Shown here: positions 1 to 6,394 of the stretch, one piece after another
Layout: the number at the start of each line of letters is the position of its first letter
How positions within the stretch are numbered: the first letter of the stretch is position 1
Source: an uncultured Cytophagaceae bacterium
GTDB lineage: Bacteria > Bacteroidota > Bacteroidia > Cytophagales > Spirosomataceae
Direction of reading: 5' to 3'
NCBI GenBank assembly: GCA_938008575.1
Contig: CALLKB010000040.1
Coordinates: 1 to 26,446 of the forward strand
DNA length: 26,446 nucleotides
Translations under genes and position numbers: made by a program
Notes under the pieces: generated by a model
What the model was told of the DNA's origin: nothing
Seen by the model: only the letters and a program-made list of their open reading frames with translations
The model's database searches: none

Positions 1-222
1 ATGGGATTTTTAAATTCCTTCGTGAAACCCATCTTAAAAATTATCAGTTTCCCGATCACTTTCATGACCTTGGGATTATTTTCTTTGGTGATTACGGTAG
101 CGATGGTTTACATCGTGGAAGCCTACGTCGATGGCTTTAAAGTGAATGGATTCATTGCACCCTTAATCTTCAGTTTTGTGGTGGGAATTACGAACTCTTT
201 TGTAGGGCTATTTACGAAATAA
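1..222 (+). CDS. Phage holin family (PF04020-like) small membrane protein, 5' partial
   Basis: The visible 73 residues are strongly hydrophobic. The pattern NSFVKPILKIISFPIT, then a TLGLF segment, then a segment ending in GFKVNGF and a last membrane helix matches the second half of the phage holin 4_2 / DUF360 family. Members are usually about 110-115 residues with four membrane segments, so the ATG at base 1 is probably an internal methionine and the true start lies before the window. Despite the family name these proteins are widespread chromosomal membrane proteins of unknown role. It converges on the STAS-like gene across an 82-base gap that holds a perfect hairpin. Confidence 0.7.
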   Translation: MGFLNSFVKPILKIISFPITFMTLGLFSLVITVAMVYIVEAYVDGFKVNGFIAPLIFSFVVGITNSFVGLFTK

Positions 223-229
223 TCCCCCT

Positions 230-264
230 TACCTTTGGCAAACCTTGGAGGATTGCCAAAGGTA
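230..264. repeat. Hairpin repeat family A, copy 1 (12-bp perfect stem)
   Basis: Arms 230-241 and 253-264 (TACCTTTGGCAA and its reverse complement) enclose an 11-base loop ACCTTGGAGGA. A second copy lies at 3489-3523 with the same loop except one base and one compensated stem pair (C:G here, G:C there). Here it lies between convergent genes, so it could act as a bidirectional terminator, though no T tract follows it. Each arm also reads TACCTTTG in its own direction, which fits the Bacteroidota -7 pattern TAnnTTTG. Confidence 0.75.
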
Positions 265-304
265 GTGTTTGCATAAGCCAATTCAGTCAAACAAAAATCG
301 ATTA

Positions 305-682
305 TCAATTACTCGATAAACTTAACAACCATGCCTTTGCTGTTTCCTCATCTGTGAAAGATTTCATGGGAATAGGAGGCTTTTGGAAGGCAAAAAGAAG
401 CTTCATAATCAAGGAAGACAGTCCGGGCTTTGACACCATAGCCATCGCCGAATAGATCTCGGGAAGAATCGATTTGGAATAATCCCGAGTAGTCTTGTCG
501 GGCATCGGCGAGTTTTTTAAAAAGATTAATAAAGGCACCGGCTTATCTCCCGCAATGCTTTTGACCAATTCCTTATTCCTTTCCATCAAAGGAACTGTGC
601 GCAAAACAGATTTGGAATAGGAATACAGAATTCCTGATTCATCTAAACGGTAATTGGCGATTTCCCCTTCTATAAGCTGCAT
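305..682 (-). CDS. STAS/SpoIIAA-like hypothetical protein (DUF7793-like)
   Basis: The 125-residue soluble protein has the layout of small Bacteroidota proteins with a STAS-like fold. It opens with a strand pair (YRLDESGILYSYSK), follows with a helix in which charged residues lead to KPVPLLIFL, and ends with a helix of the form DEETAKAWLLSL. No catalytic motif is visible. The start lies 3 bases after the MFS transporter stop, so it is probably the last gene of the DUF3237-hydrolase-MFS operon. The role is unknown. The family call rests on overall pattern and is moderate. Confidence 0.55.
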   Translation of the reverse strand: MQLIEGEIANYRLDESGILYSYSKSVLRTVPLMERNKELVKSIAGDKPVPLLIFLKNSPMPDKTTRDYSKSILPEIYSAMAMVSKPGLSSLIMKLLFAFQKPPIPMKSFTDEETAKAWLLSLSSN

Positions 683-685
683 AAA

Positions 686-1861
686 TTAACTGATATCTTT
701 CGAAGAAATACGAAAAGTCATTAATCCTGCCAAAGCGGCTGGGATCGCAAATACCCAAAAACTTTGCGTCATATCTAGGCCCCAAGCGACCAATAATCCC
801 CCTAAAATCGGACCGATAATTCCGCCCAATCGGCCAGCACCAATCGCCCAGCCAACGCCCGTCGTGCGAATATACGTAGGATACATACTTGCGGCCACCG
901 CATATAAACCCACAAATCCGCCTTGCACGCCAAAGCCCATCAAAAAGAATATCACTAACACATAAGGCGAATGCACGAAGAAGCCAAAAGACAACATAGT
1001 CACCGCCGTAAAAAGTAAAATCGTCCCAATCGTTTTCTTTAAGCCAAAACGCGACGAACAATAACCTTGCATCGGTATGCCCACAATGGCACCTAGGTTA
1101 AAAACGGTTCCGGCGTAAATGGCTGCCGACATGGAAAGCCCTGCATTCGTAGCTAATTTGGGAATCCAATTCAACATAAAATACAAGGTAGCGAAAGCTA
1201 AAAACAATGCGGCCCACAACTGAAAAGTAGAAATTCGGTAAGGCTCTTTGACCAGAATTTGAACACTTGGCTTTTCTTCTGCGCTCTGTGAAGCTGCAAA
1301 TGACTCTTTGATAAATAGCCCAACCAGCGGTAATGACAAAAATGTCGCTAAGCCTGCTAGTTCAAAGAGATGCTCCCAACCTGATGTTTTGATAACCGTC
1401 GCAGCAACTAAACCTGATAAAACGGCACCCACCGGATAACCCGCAACCACCGTACTCACCCAAAAATTTCGGGTCGAAACAGGTGAATTTTCAGCAGTTA
1501 AAGCCGCCGTCGTAGCCATCATCGCACCAATGCCCAAACCACTGATGAAGCGAAAAATCATCAACAAATTCACATCCGTGGCATAAGATGTCGCATAAAT
1601 ACAAGTAGCCATTAATAATCCCGCAATCAGCATCGTGGATTTCCTACCAATCCGGTCGGCAAACGGTGCTAAAAAGATCGCCCCTACGGTCATACCCACA
1701 AGACCCGAAGAGAATACAACCCCCAAGTTGGCGGGACTAATACTCCAAGCTTTCGCAATAGCAGGAGCGGCATAGGAAATGATGAGCACGTCCATGCCAT
1801 CCAACATATTCATTAAAAAACAAATGAAAATTGTGAGGTATTGCTTAGTTGACATATCCAA
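686..1861 (-). CDS. MFS transporter, aromatic acid:H+ symporter-like
   Basis: The 391-residue protein has about 12 hydrophobic segments and major-facilitator signatures. The first membrane helix carries MLDGMDVLIISYAAP, close to the acidic DG-x-D motif of the aromatic acid:H+ symporter (PcaK/BenK) subfamily. The loop after helix 2 reads FADRIGRK, the classic MFS motif. It probably imports an organic acid at the inner membrane, driven by protons. The 5' end overlaps the hydrolase stop by 17 bases; a second ATG two codons in (MSTKQ) is equally possible. Overlap with a secreted esterase-like protein suggests import of a product released outside or in the periplasm. The substrate cannot be read from sequence. 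Confidence 0.8.
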   Translation of the reverse strand: MDMSTKQYLTIFICFLMNMLDGMDVLIISYAAPAIAKAWSISPANLGVVFSSGLVGMTVGAIFLAPFADRIGRKSTMLIAGLLMATCIYATSYATDVNLLMIFRFISGLGIGAMMATTAALTAENSPVSTRNFWVSTVVAGYPVGAVLSGLVAATVIKTSGWEHLFELAGLATFLSLPLVGLFIKESFAASQSAEEKPSVQILVKEPYRISTFQLWAALFLAFATLYFMLNWIPKLATNAGLSMSAAIYAGTVFNLGAIVGIPMQGYCSSRFGLKKTIGTILLFTAVTMLSFGFFVHSPYVLVIFFLMGFGVQGGFVGLYAVAASMYPTYIRTTGVGWAIGAGRLGGIIGPILGGLLVAWGLDMTQSFWVFAIPAALAGLMTFRISSKDIS

Positions 1862-2951
1862 AAGAAGGCTTCACGCCCGTTTTAACCCAGTTACGCAAGG
1901 CATCAAAAGCCTCACCCGTTTGTTTATCTGTAAATTGGCAATGTGCCTGTCCATTCGTGTATTTGACCGTAAAATATTTCCCACGACCCTGCGCATGAAT
2001 CATGTTTTCGAGATTCGTAACCGCATAAGAAACAGGAATCAATTGATCATAAATTGTGTGCATTAGCACGATTGGCTTATCGATTTTCCCAGTCCGATCG
2101 TAGCGCGCGAAAAGTTTCTGCGGATCCTGCGTGGATGCCAAACGCTCTGCTTTTCTGTTTACTTCCAGATTATCCGGAAATCCAGAATAGACCGTTTGCG
2201 TATTGTCAAATGGGTTACCATTGAATTTTAATGCCAAATCACGCAACACATTTTGGTTGAAAAATAAAGAACCTGGTAAATCAGCTAATTTCAAATCAAA
2301 GCGTTTCGCAAAAGCGACTGCTAGTACGGAATCTTTAGCTAAAATGGCTTGTTTGATGGCCGCCATGCGCGAACCTGCTTGAGCAAATGAAACAAATTGT
2401 ATCGCGCTTGTTGGGTCAAAAATTTCCTTCAAGCTAGGAACGATTCCCGGAAAAAGCCCATTAAACGTCGCATACATGTCATATTCTTTGCGGCATTGTA
2501 GATAAGGTCTAGAAGCCAAAGGGCAAAGGGGTAAACCGCCTTGGTAATGCTGCCCAAAATTTTCCAATGTCGCAACCGTAATCCCGCCGCCCATCGAATG
2601 CCCCACCATAAACGTGGAATCCGGTTGGCCCACCTTTTTAACAAACGCTTGGCGCAATTCTTCCGTGGCATCAACACCCTCAGCCAGAGCGAACCCTTGA
2701 ATGGGATAATCAGAGGCAGCGATCGCAAATCCGCGATCCAAAAAGGGTTTTAGTCGTTGGGCCAACTGAGCATTTGCGCTAGCTGGTGGGGTGCCCATGA
2801 ACTGGTAACCATGTGCATACATGATTAGCTTTTTGTTCCAATTTGCGGGGATGTGTACTTGATAATCGCCTCCCTTGAGAACACCTAGGTCAACCGCCTT
2901 TTGTGCGTGTAGCGAAAGGGCTAGCAGGCATAAAATTGCTATTTGCTTCAT
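1845..2951 (-). CDS. Secreted alpha/beta hydrolase
   Basis: The 368-residue protein has an N-terminal signal peptide (residues 1-16, ending LHA). The nucleophile elbow is GHSMGG with Ser119. The acid is probably Asp302 (TIYDQLIP), and His337 (NGQAHCQF) completes the triad. The early strand-turn MYAHGYQ fits an oxyanion-hole region. A large insertion between residues about 140 and 290 forms a helical lid. Cysteines near 143 and 153 may form a disulfide in the periplasm. The substrate is unknown; an ester or lactone of an aromatic or plant-derived compound is a guess from the neighbouring transporter. The start codon overlaps the DUF3237 stop by one base (TAATG), which indicates translational coupling. 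Confidence 0.8.
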   Translation of the reverse strand: MKQIAILCLLALSLHAQKAVDLGVLKGGDYQVHIPANWNKKLIMYAHGYQFMGTPPASANAQLAQRLKPFLDRGFAIAASDYPIQGFALAEGVDATEELRQAFVKKVGQPDSTFMVGHSMGGGITVATLENFGQHYQGGLPLCPLASRPYLQCRKEYDMYATFNGLFPGIVPSLKEIFDPTSAIQFVSFAQAGSRMAAIKQAILAKDSVLAVAFAKRFDLKLADLPGSLFFNQNVLRDLALKFNGNPFDNTQTVYSGFPDNLEVNRKAERLASTQDPQKLFARYDRTGKIDKPIVLMHTIYDQLIPVSYAVTNLENMIHAQGRGKYFTVKYTNGQAHCQFTDKQTGEAFDALRNWVKTGVKPSFGYVN

Positions 2952-3463
2952 TATAGTAATTTATAAATTCGGATTTTCACAGCATCAGGCATGCGTTCGC
3001 CGGTGCAAACAAAAATGGTATCATTGATCCAAGCATATTTGCTCGTTAAAGGAGCTTCTAATTTGGGAATCGCGCGGAAATAATATTGACTGGCATCCAC
3101 TTTTTCACCTTTGGCAATACGCGCTGCGACTTCGGGAGTTGCAACACGAACACCAATGTTTTTCACATAAATGATGGATCCGTCATCTGCCTTGAATTGA
3201 TAATGCGCTTCCAATTCTGCAACGCCATCTTTCCGGACTACTTGCCAGTCGGCACCTCCATTAAAAATCTCTCCTTTAATTCCAGGGCCATCCACTGTCC
3301 CACCAATAATAGGAATAATCCGACGCGTTCCATGGGCCGTTTCACCTACGGTTAGTGCGGGACTAAGTTTTACTTGCAATTCGCAGAAAAATTCGAGTTT
3401 GGGGGCGTCTTGAGCAAAGACGGTAGTCATACTGAATATCAGCAAGATGATAATTTTTTTCAT
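2951..3463 (-). CDS. DUF3237 family secreted protein
   Basis: The ATG at 3463 gives a 170-residue protein beginning MKKIIILLIFSMTTVFA, a clear signal peptide. The frame stays open upstream, but that part runs into the hairpin repeat and encodes a non-signal extension, so 3463 is preferred. The mature part matches DUF3237: LSPALTVGETAHGTRRIIPIIGGTV, then GGADWQVVRKDGVAELEAHY, then the acidic YVKNIGVR and YFRAIPKLEAP strands. DUF3237 proteins are small beta-barrels often found beside aromatic or lactone catabolism genes, with no established reaction. This is the first gene of the operon ending with the STAS-like gene. Confidence 0.8.
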   Translation of the reverse strand: MKKIIILLIFSMTTVFAQDAPKLEFFCELQVKLSPALTVGETAHGTRRIIPIIGGTVDGPGIKGEIFNGGADWQVVRKDGVAELEAHYQFKADDGSIIYVKNIGVRVATPEVAARIAKGEKVDASQYYFRAIPKLEAPLTSKYAWINDTIFVCTGERMPDAVKIRIYKLL

Positions 3464-3488
3464 GGGTTTAGATTTATCTCCCTCACTT

Positions 3489-3523
3489 AGCTTTGGCAAA
3501 CCTGGGAGGATTGCCAAAGCTAC
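3489..3523. repeat. Hairpin repeat family A, copy 2 (12-bp perfect stem)
   Basis: Arms 3489-3500 and 3512-3523 (TAGCTTTGGCAA and its reverse complement) enclose an 11-base loop ACCTGGGAGGA. Compared with copy 1 at 230-264, one stem pair is swapped with compensation, so the fold appears to be conserved. Here it lies 25 bases upstream of the DUF3237 start, in a divergent region, which does not suit a terminator. On the minus strand 3523-3516 reads TAGCTTTG, a TAnnTTTG match, and could be the -7 element of the DUF3237 operon, but no TTG sits 19-23 bases before it. Confidence 0.75.
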
Positions 3524-3582
3524 GGGGAAATAAGGAATTTTCGATGGCTAAAAAGCATTTTATCAAGAAATTGGAGGCTTAA

Positions 3583-3646
3583 TTTCTCCGAAATCTGCTA
3601 ACTTCGCGATACGCTGACGGGGTCGGTGACCACCGGCAGCGTATAA
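3583..3646 (+). repeat. 64-bp direct repeat, left copy (leader of SelW-like gene)
   Basis: These 64 bases match 17291-17354 at 62 positions, in the same orientation; the differences are at 3596-3597. The 3' part (3609-3644) folds into an imperfect hairpin, with ATACGCTG pairing with CAGCGTAT and CGGGGT pairing with ACC-CCG around loop CGGTG. The unit ends 6 bases before the ATG at 3653, so it forms the whole leader of that gene. It contains TAACTTCG, one mismatch from TAnnTTTG. The hairpin core is related to the perfect hairpins at 20002 and 25935. The two copies bracket the nitrate cassette. Confidence 0.9.
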
Positions 3647-3652
3647 AACTCA

Positions 3653-3928
3653 ATGAAAAAGAAACTACGTATTCGTTATTGTCCACAATGCCATTGGTTA
3701 TTACGGGCAACGTATGTTGCTCAAGAACTCTTAACTACATTCGAAAAAGAACTTGGTGGCATTTGCCTCGAGCCGAGTGATACAGCTGGTGAATTCGCCA
3801 TCCTTTGCGAAGACGATGTCCTCTTTGACCGAAAAACAAATGGGGGTTTTGAGGAAATCAAGATAATCAAACAACTTGTTCGGGATTATGTTTGTCCGGA
3901 AAAACCCTTAGGGCACAGCGACAAATGA
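3653..3928 (+). CDS. SelW/SelT/SelH (Rdx) family thioredoxin-like protein
   Basis: The 91-residue protein matches the Rdx family along its length: RYCPQCHWLLRATYVAQELL, then DTAGEFAI, then DRKTNGGFEEIKIIKQLVRD and a final PLGHSDK. The redox motif is C10-P-Q-C13, with cysteine where eukaryotic members may carry selenocysteine. Family members are small thiol-redox proteins of poorly known function. The stop overlaps the mobA start (ATGA), so the two are translationally coupled. Coupling to mobA and position beside a nitrate reductase operon suggest a redox role in nitrate metabolism, but that is inference. Confidence 0.88.
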   Translation: MKKKLRIRYCPQCHWLLRATYVAQELLTTFEKELGGICLEPSDTAGEFAILCEDDVLFDRKTNGGFEEIKIIKQLVRDYVCPEKPLGHSDK

Positions 3929-4500
3929 TAGGTCTCGTTTTAGCTGGCGGCAAGAGTTCTCGAATGGGACAAGACAAAGGCCTTATGCATGACGAATGCG
4001 GGAATTCCTGGGCTAAAAAAGCACAACAATTATTAATTGAATCCCAATTAACTTGCTACATTAGTATAAATACGAGACAAAGGAAATCATACTCAGAACT
4101 TTTCCCTCCAAAAGACTTGTTGGAGGATCTCGAAAATATCTATGTTGAGGGCCCACTAAAAGGTCTTTTGAGTGCACATGTCCGATTTCCAAGCGAAAAT
4201 ATTTTGGTAATTGCTTCTGATCTTCTTCACCTACAAGTTATGCAGATCTCACACCTCATTTCTTTTCAAGCAAATGATACAAAACATGAGATATGGGTGT
4301 ATGGAAATCAAGCCAAACCAGAGCCCCTTTGTGCAATCTATTCAGCACATATTTTAGCCAAAATCATAGCGAATCCACCCGAAAAATTTAGTTTAATGAG
4401 TTTGCTTAAAAGGCACAAAACAGCATTTCTAAATATTCCGAAAGATGAAATTGCATGTTTTACCAACTTTAATTACCCACCAAGTGAAATGCTGACTTAG
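3925..4500 (+). CDS. mobA: Molybdenum cofactor guanylyltransferase
   Basis: MobA links GMP to molybdopterin to make the guanine dinucleotide cofactor needed by NasA-type nitrate reductases. The 191-residue protein starts MIGLVLAGGKSSRMGQDKG, the nucleotide-binding signature of the family. It continues with VEGPLKGLLSA, then VIASDLLHL (the Asp of the metal-binding site), KPEPLCAIY and the C-terminal FTNFNYPPSE. The ATG at 3925 is chosen because the motif begins there and it overlaps the SelW stop by 4 bases; an earlier in-frame ATG at 3892 lies inside SelW. The 3' end overlaps the convergent rubredoxin gene by 32 bases, with family-typical endings in both proteins. Confidence 0.88.
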   Translation: MIGLVLAGGKSSRMGQDKGLMHDECGNSWAKKAQQLLIESQLTCYISINTRQRKSYSELFPPKDLLEDLENIYVEGPLKGLLSAHVRFPSENILVIASDLLHLQVMQISHLISFQANDTKHEIWVYGNQAKPEPLCAIYSAHILAKIIANPPEKFSLMSLLKRHKTAFLNIPKDEIACFTNFNYPPSEMLT

Positions 4501-5905
4501 GCGATTCACATAATTCACAGCAATAATCCGAAGGCAAATCTTCAAAAAACGTACCCACCGTAATACCTTTGCCTATATCGCCATAGGCTGGATCGTACCG
4601 GCTTAAACAATTCTGACAAAAATACCTATCCTCTTTTAAATTTTCGTGTATACGTATATCGGGTAAAAGCGATTGTTGAACTTGGGAAGTTCGAAATTTA
4701 TAAAATGACAAAATTGCACGACGCAATTGTTCTCCCAAAACAAATTTAGGTACTCCCTTGCAAAACAAAGAGCCCGTACGCTGATTTGGATTAAAATCAT
4801 GTGCGCACATGATATCATAAACCTGAAATAATCCCCATAAAATGGGTCTAGATCGAATGACAATGCCACCAAATACCTCACTTTTCGGTCGAGTTTTGAT
4901 CCCAATGCTCAGGCCGAATGATCGTGTATCTTCGATACTCAATTGGCGGACCAAAAACTGTTTCAAATCCAAACCTGCAGGGCTATGATCTTCTAATTGA
5001 AAATTTAGCTCATTTGCGGCATGTCGCATATTAATTTGATGCTTTTCAAGCAATAAATTCCATGCGCCTTTATCCTTTTCCTCTATCCCCTTAATCATTA
5101 ATGTTTTCCAGGGTGTAGATCCCATTTGGCCAACTTTTGTATCCAAACACAATTGACAAGCCTCCCTTAAAAAATCACAACTAAACAATTCTTTTCGCCT
5201 ATAAATCCCTAACCAATATCGATTATTGTATCGATTCAAGCCCTCATAATAAGGCAAATTAAATGCTGGCAATTGAGCGGGCAAAATCGCCGAACGAATG
5301 ACAAAATCTTTCAATTCCATTCGTGACATTAATTGCTCTCCATTTGCCTCTACCTGATCATAAAATGATTCACGATCAGCGAGTATTAATTCCTCTAAAT
5401 TTTTCGAAAAGCTTGCTACATCCTGCGTATATACAATTGAGGTCCATTCATAAATCACATTAGTTTTGGGAAATCGAATAAACAAATGCCAAAAATGTGC
5501 TTCAGTTGCTGACGCTACCCAATTTATATTTCCAGTCAATAAAGGTGTAAAACTTTGATTACTATCTGAAATATTGATTTTCAAAGTGGGTAAATAATCA
5601 ATTCCATCCAATATGTCTCGGTAAACACCTTCACTAAGCCAAGTATCCTGAATAAAAACTTCTTCAGCTGGATAAGAACTTACAATATTTGGATATAATT
5701 CCTCGTTGATTTCAAACCGAATTTCTGTTTGGTCTAAAATCGACACTAAATCTCCTACCATATCTGCTTCCAAAGGTATCAAAAGCTGCTGACGCAAACC
5801 AAAGCGAACCTGCCGAATTTTCAATCGATCCAGGATGTTTAATATTTCCAACAAATCCCCAGGCGAAATAATCCCCCCAAGAAAATTAATCTTTACATAG
5901 CTCAT
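4469..5905 (-). CDS. Nitrite/sulfite reductase-like protein lacking cluster cysteines, with C-terminal rubredoxin domain
   Basis: The 478-residue protein ends in a canonical rubredoxin domain: C430-x2-C433, 29 residues, C463-x2-C466, with YDPAYGDIGKGI and GTFFEDLPSDY between them. The N-terminal 60 residues (GDLLEILNILDRLKIRQVRFGLRQQLLI) resemble the ferredoxin-like half domain of siroheme reductases, and GSTPWKTLMI near 262-271 resembles the second half. The C-x5-C / C-x3-C ligands for siroheme-[4Fe-4S] are missing; only C243, C250 and C253 cluster in that part. It is therefore probably not a reductase but an electron carrier or assembly partner for the nitrate reductase. It is the last gene of the nir-nas operon, with an ATGA overlap to the preceding gene. 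Confidence 0.75.
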   Translation of the reverse strand: MSYVKINFLGGIISPGDLLEILNILDRLKIRQVRFGLRQQLLIPLEADMVGDLVSILDQTEIRFEINEELYPNIVSSYPAEEVFIQDTWLSEGVYRDILDGIDYLPTLKINISDSNQSFTPLLTGNINWVASATEAHFWHLFIRFPKTNVIYEWTSIVYTQDVASFSKNLEELILADRESFYDQVEANGEQLMSRMELKDFVIRSAILPAQLPAFNLPYYEGLNRYNNRYWLGIYRRKELFSCDFLREACQLCLDTKVGQMGSTPWKTLMIKGIEEKDKGAWNLLLEKHQINMRHAANELNFQLEDHSPAGLDLKQFLVRQLSIEDTRSFGLSIGIKTRPKSEVFGGIVIRSRPILWGLFQVYDIMCAHDFNPNQRTGSLFCKGVPKFVLGEQLRRAILSFYKFRTSQVQQSLLPDIRIHENLKEDRYFCQNCLSRYDPAYGDIGKGITVGTFFEDLPSDYCCELCESPKSAFHLVGN

Positions 5906-6390
5906 ACTAATCCAAATTCATGCATCGCAATGGGAAAATTTTTATTTTCATGACTGGGATTTGTCAATTTTAATAAACTGAATCGTTGCAAATTACTCAA
6001 GCCATTCCAAGCACCTACCGATATTTCCCAACCGAACTCACGAGCTTTGGCAGCCATCCTGATAGGCACTTCGGGTCCTTGATGCCAAGCATCCAATATT
6101 TTTTCAGCTGGTAACTCTGCTGCTGCTTGACCCGTATATTTTTCAATCAACTGAGACAAGTAATGAGCATAAAGTGCTTGATCTGCTTTGGATTCACATG
6201 CGTACAAGGCCAATGCTAACTTTTCGTCCGAGCTAAACTTTGCCCAAGCGGCTAATTTCAACTTTATACGCACAGCGTCTAATTTAAAACGAACTGCCAT
6301 GGGTATACAACGCATGTTCGCTTCCATGAAATCTTCTTCAAACATGAAATATTCTATACCTGATTTACCTAAGAAAATAGATGGTTCCAT
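5902..6390 (-). CDS. Nitrate reductase-associated protein (PF09655 family)
   Basis: The 162-residue protein matches the nitrate reductase associated family (TIGR02664) known beside cyanobacterial narB. It shares MRCIPMAVRFKLD at residues 26-38, then KLKLAAWAKFS, a central YLSQLIEKYTG, LSNLQRFSLLKLT, and the C-terminal SHENKNFPIAMHEFGL. The biochemical role is not established. It starts 4 bases after the nitrate reductase stop and overlaps the rubredoxin gene by 4 bases, so all three are translationally linked. ATG 6390 is used; an internal ATG at codon 16 is possible and would still keep the conserved core. Confidence 0.9.
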   Translation of the reverse strand: MEPSIFLGKSGIEYFMFEEDFMEANMRCIPMAVRFKLDAVRIKLKLAAWAKFSSDEKLALALYACESKADQALYAHYLSQLIEKYTGQAAAELPAEKILDAWHQGPEVPIRMAAKAREFGWEISVGAWNGLSNLQRFSLLKLTNPSHENKNFPIAMHEFGLV

Positions 6391-6394
6391 AAGA

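Noticed and set aside
1..222. Prophage remnant suggested by the holin-family name
   Set aside because: The family is mostly chromosomal in Bacteroidota and no other phage gene is present.
639..1061. Open frame of 140 codons on the minus strand inside the MFS transporter
   Set aside because: It lies entirely in another frame of a clear transporter gene and has an odd composition rich in Trp, Arg and Gly; it is a shadow.
3609..3646. Hairpin before the SelW-like gene as a riboswitch
   Set aside because: The same 64-bp unit precedes the unrelated DUF1593 gene and its core recurs in simple hairpins at 20002 and 25935, so a ligand-sensing RNA is unlikely.
4469..4500. Frameshift or misassembly where mobA and the rubredoxin gene overlap
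   Set aside because: Both proteins end with sequences typical of their families, so a true 32-base convergent overlap is the simpler reading.
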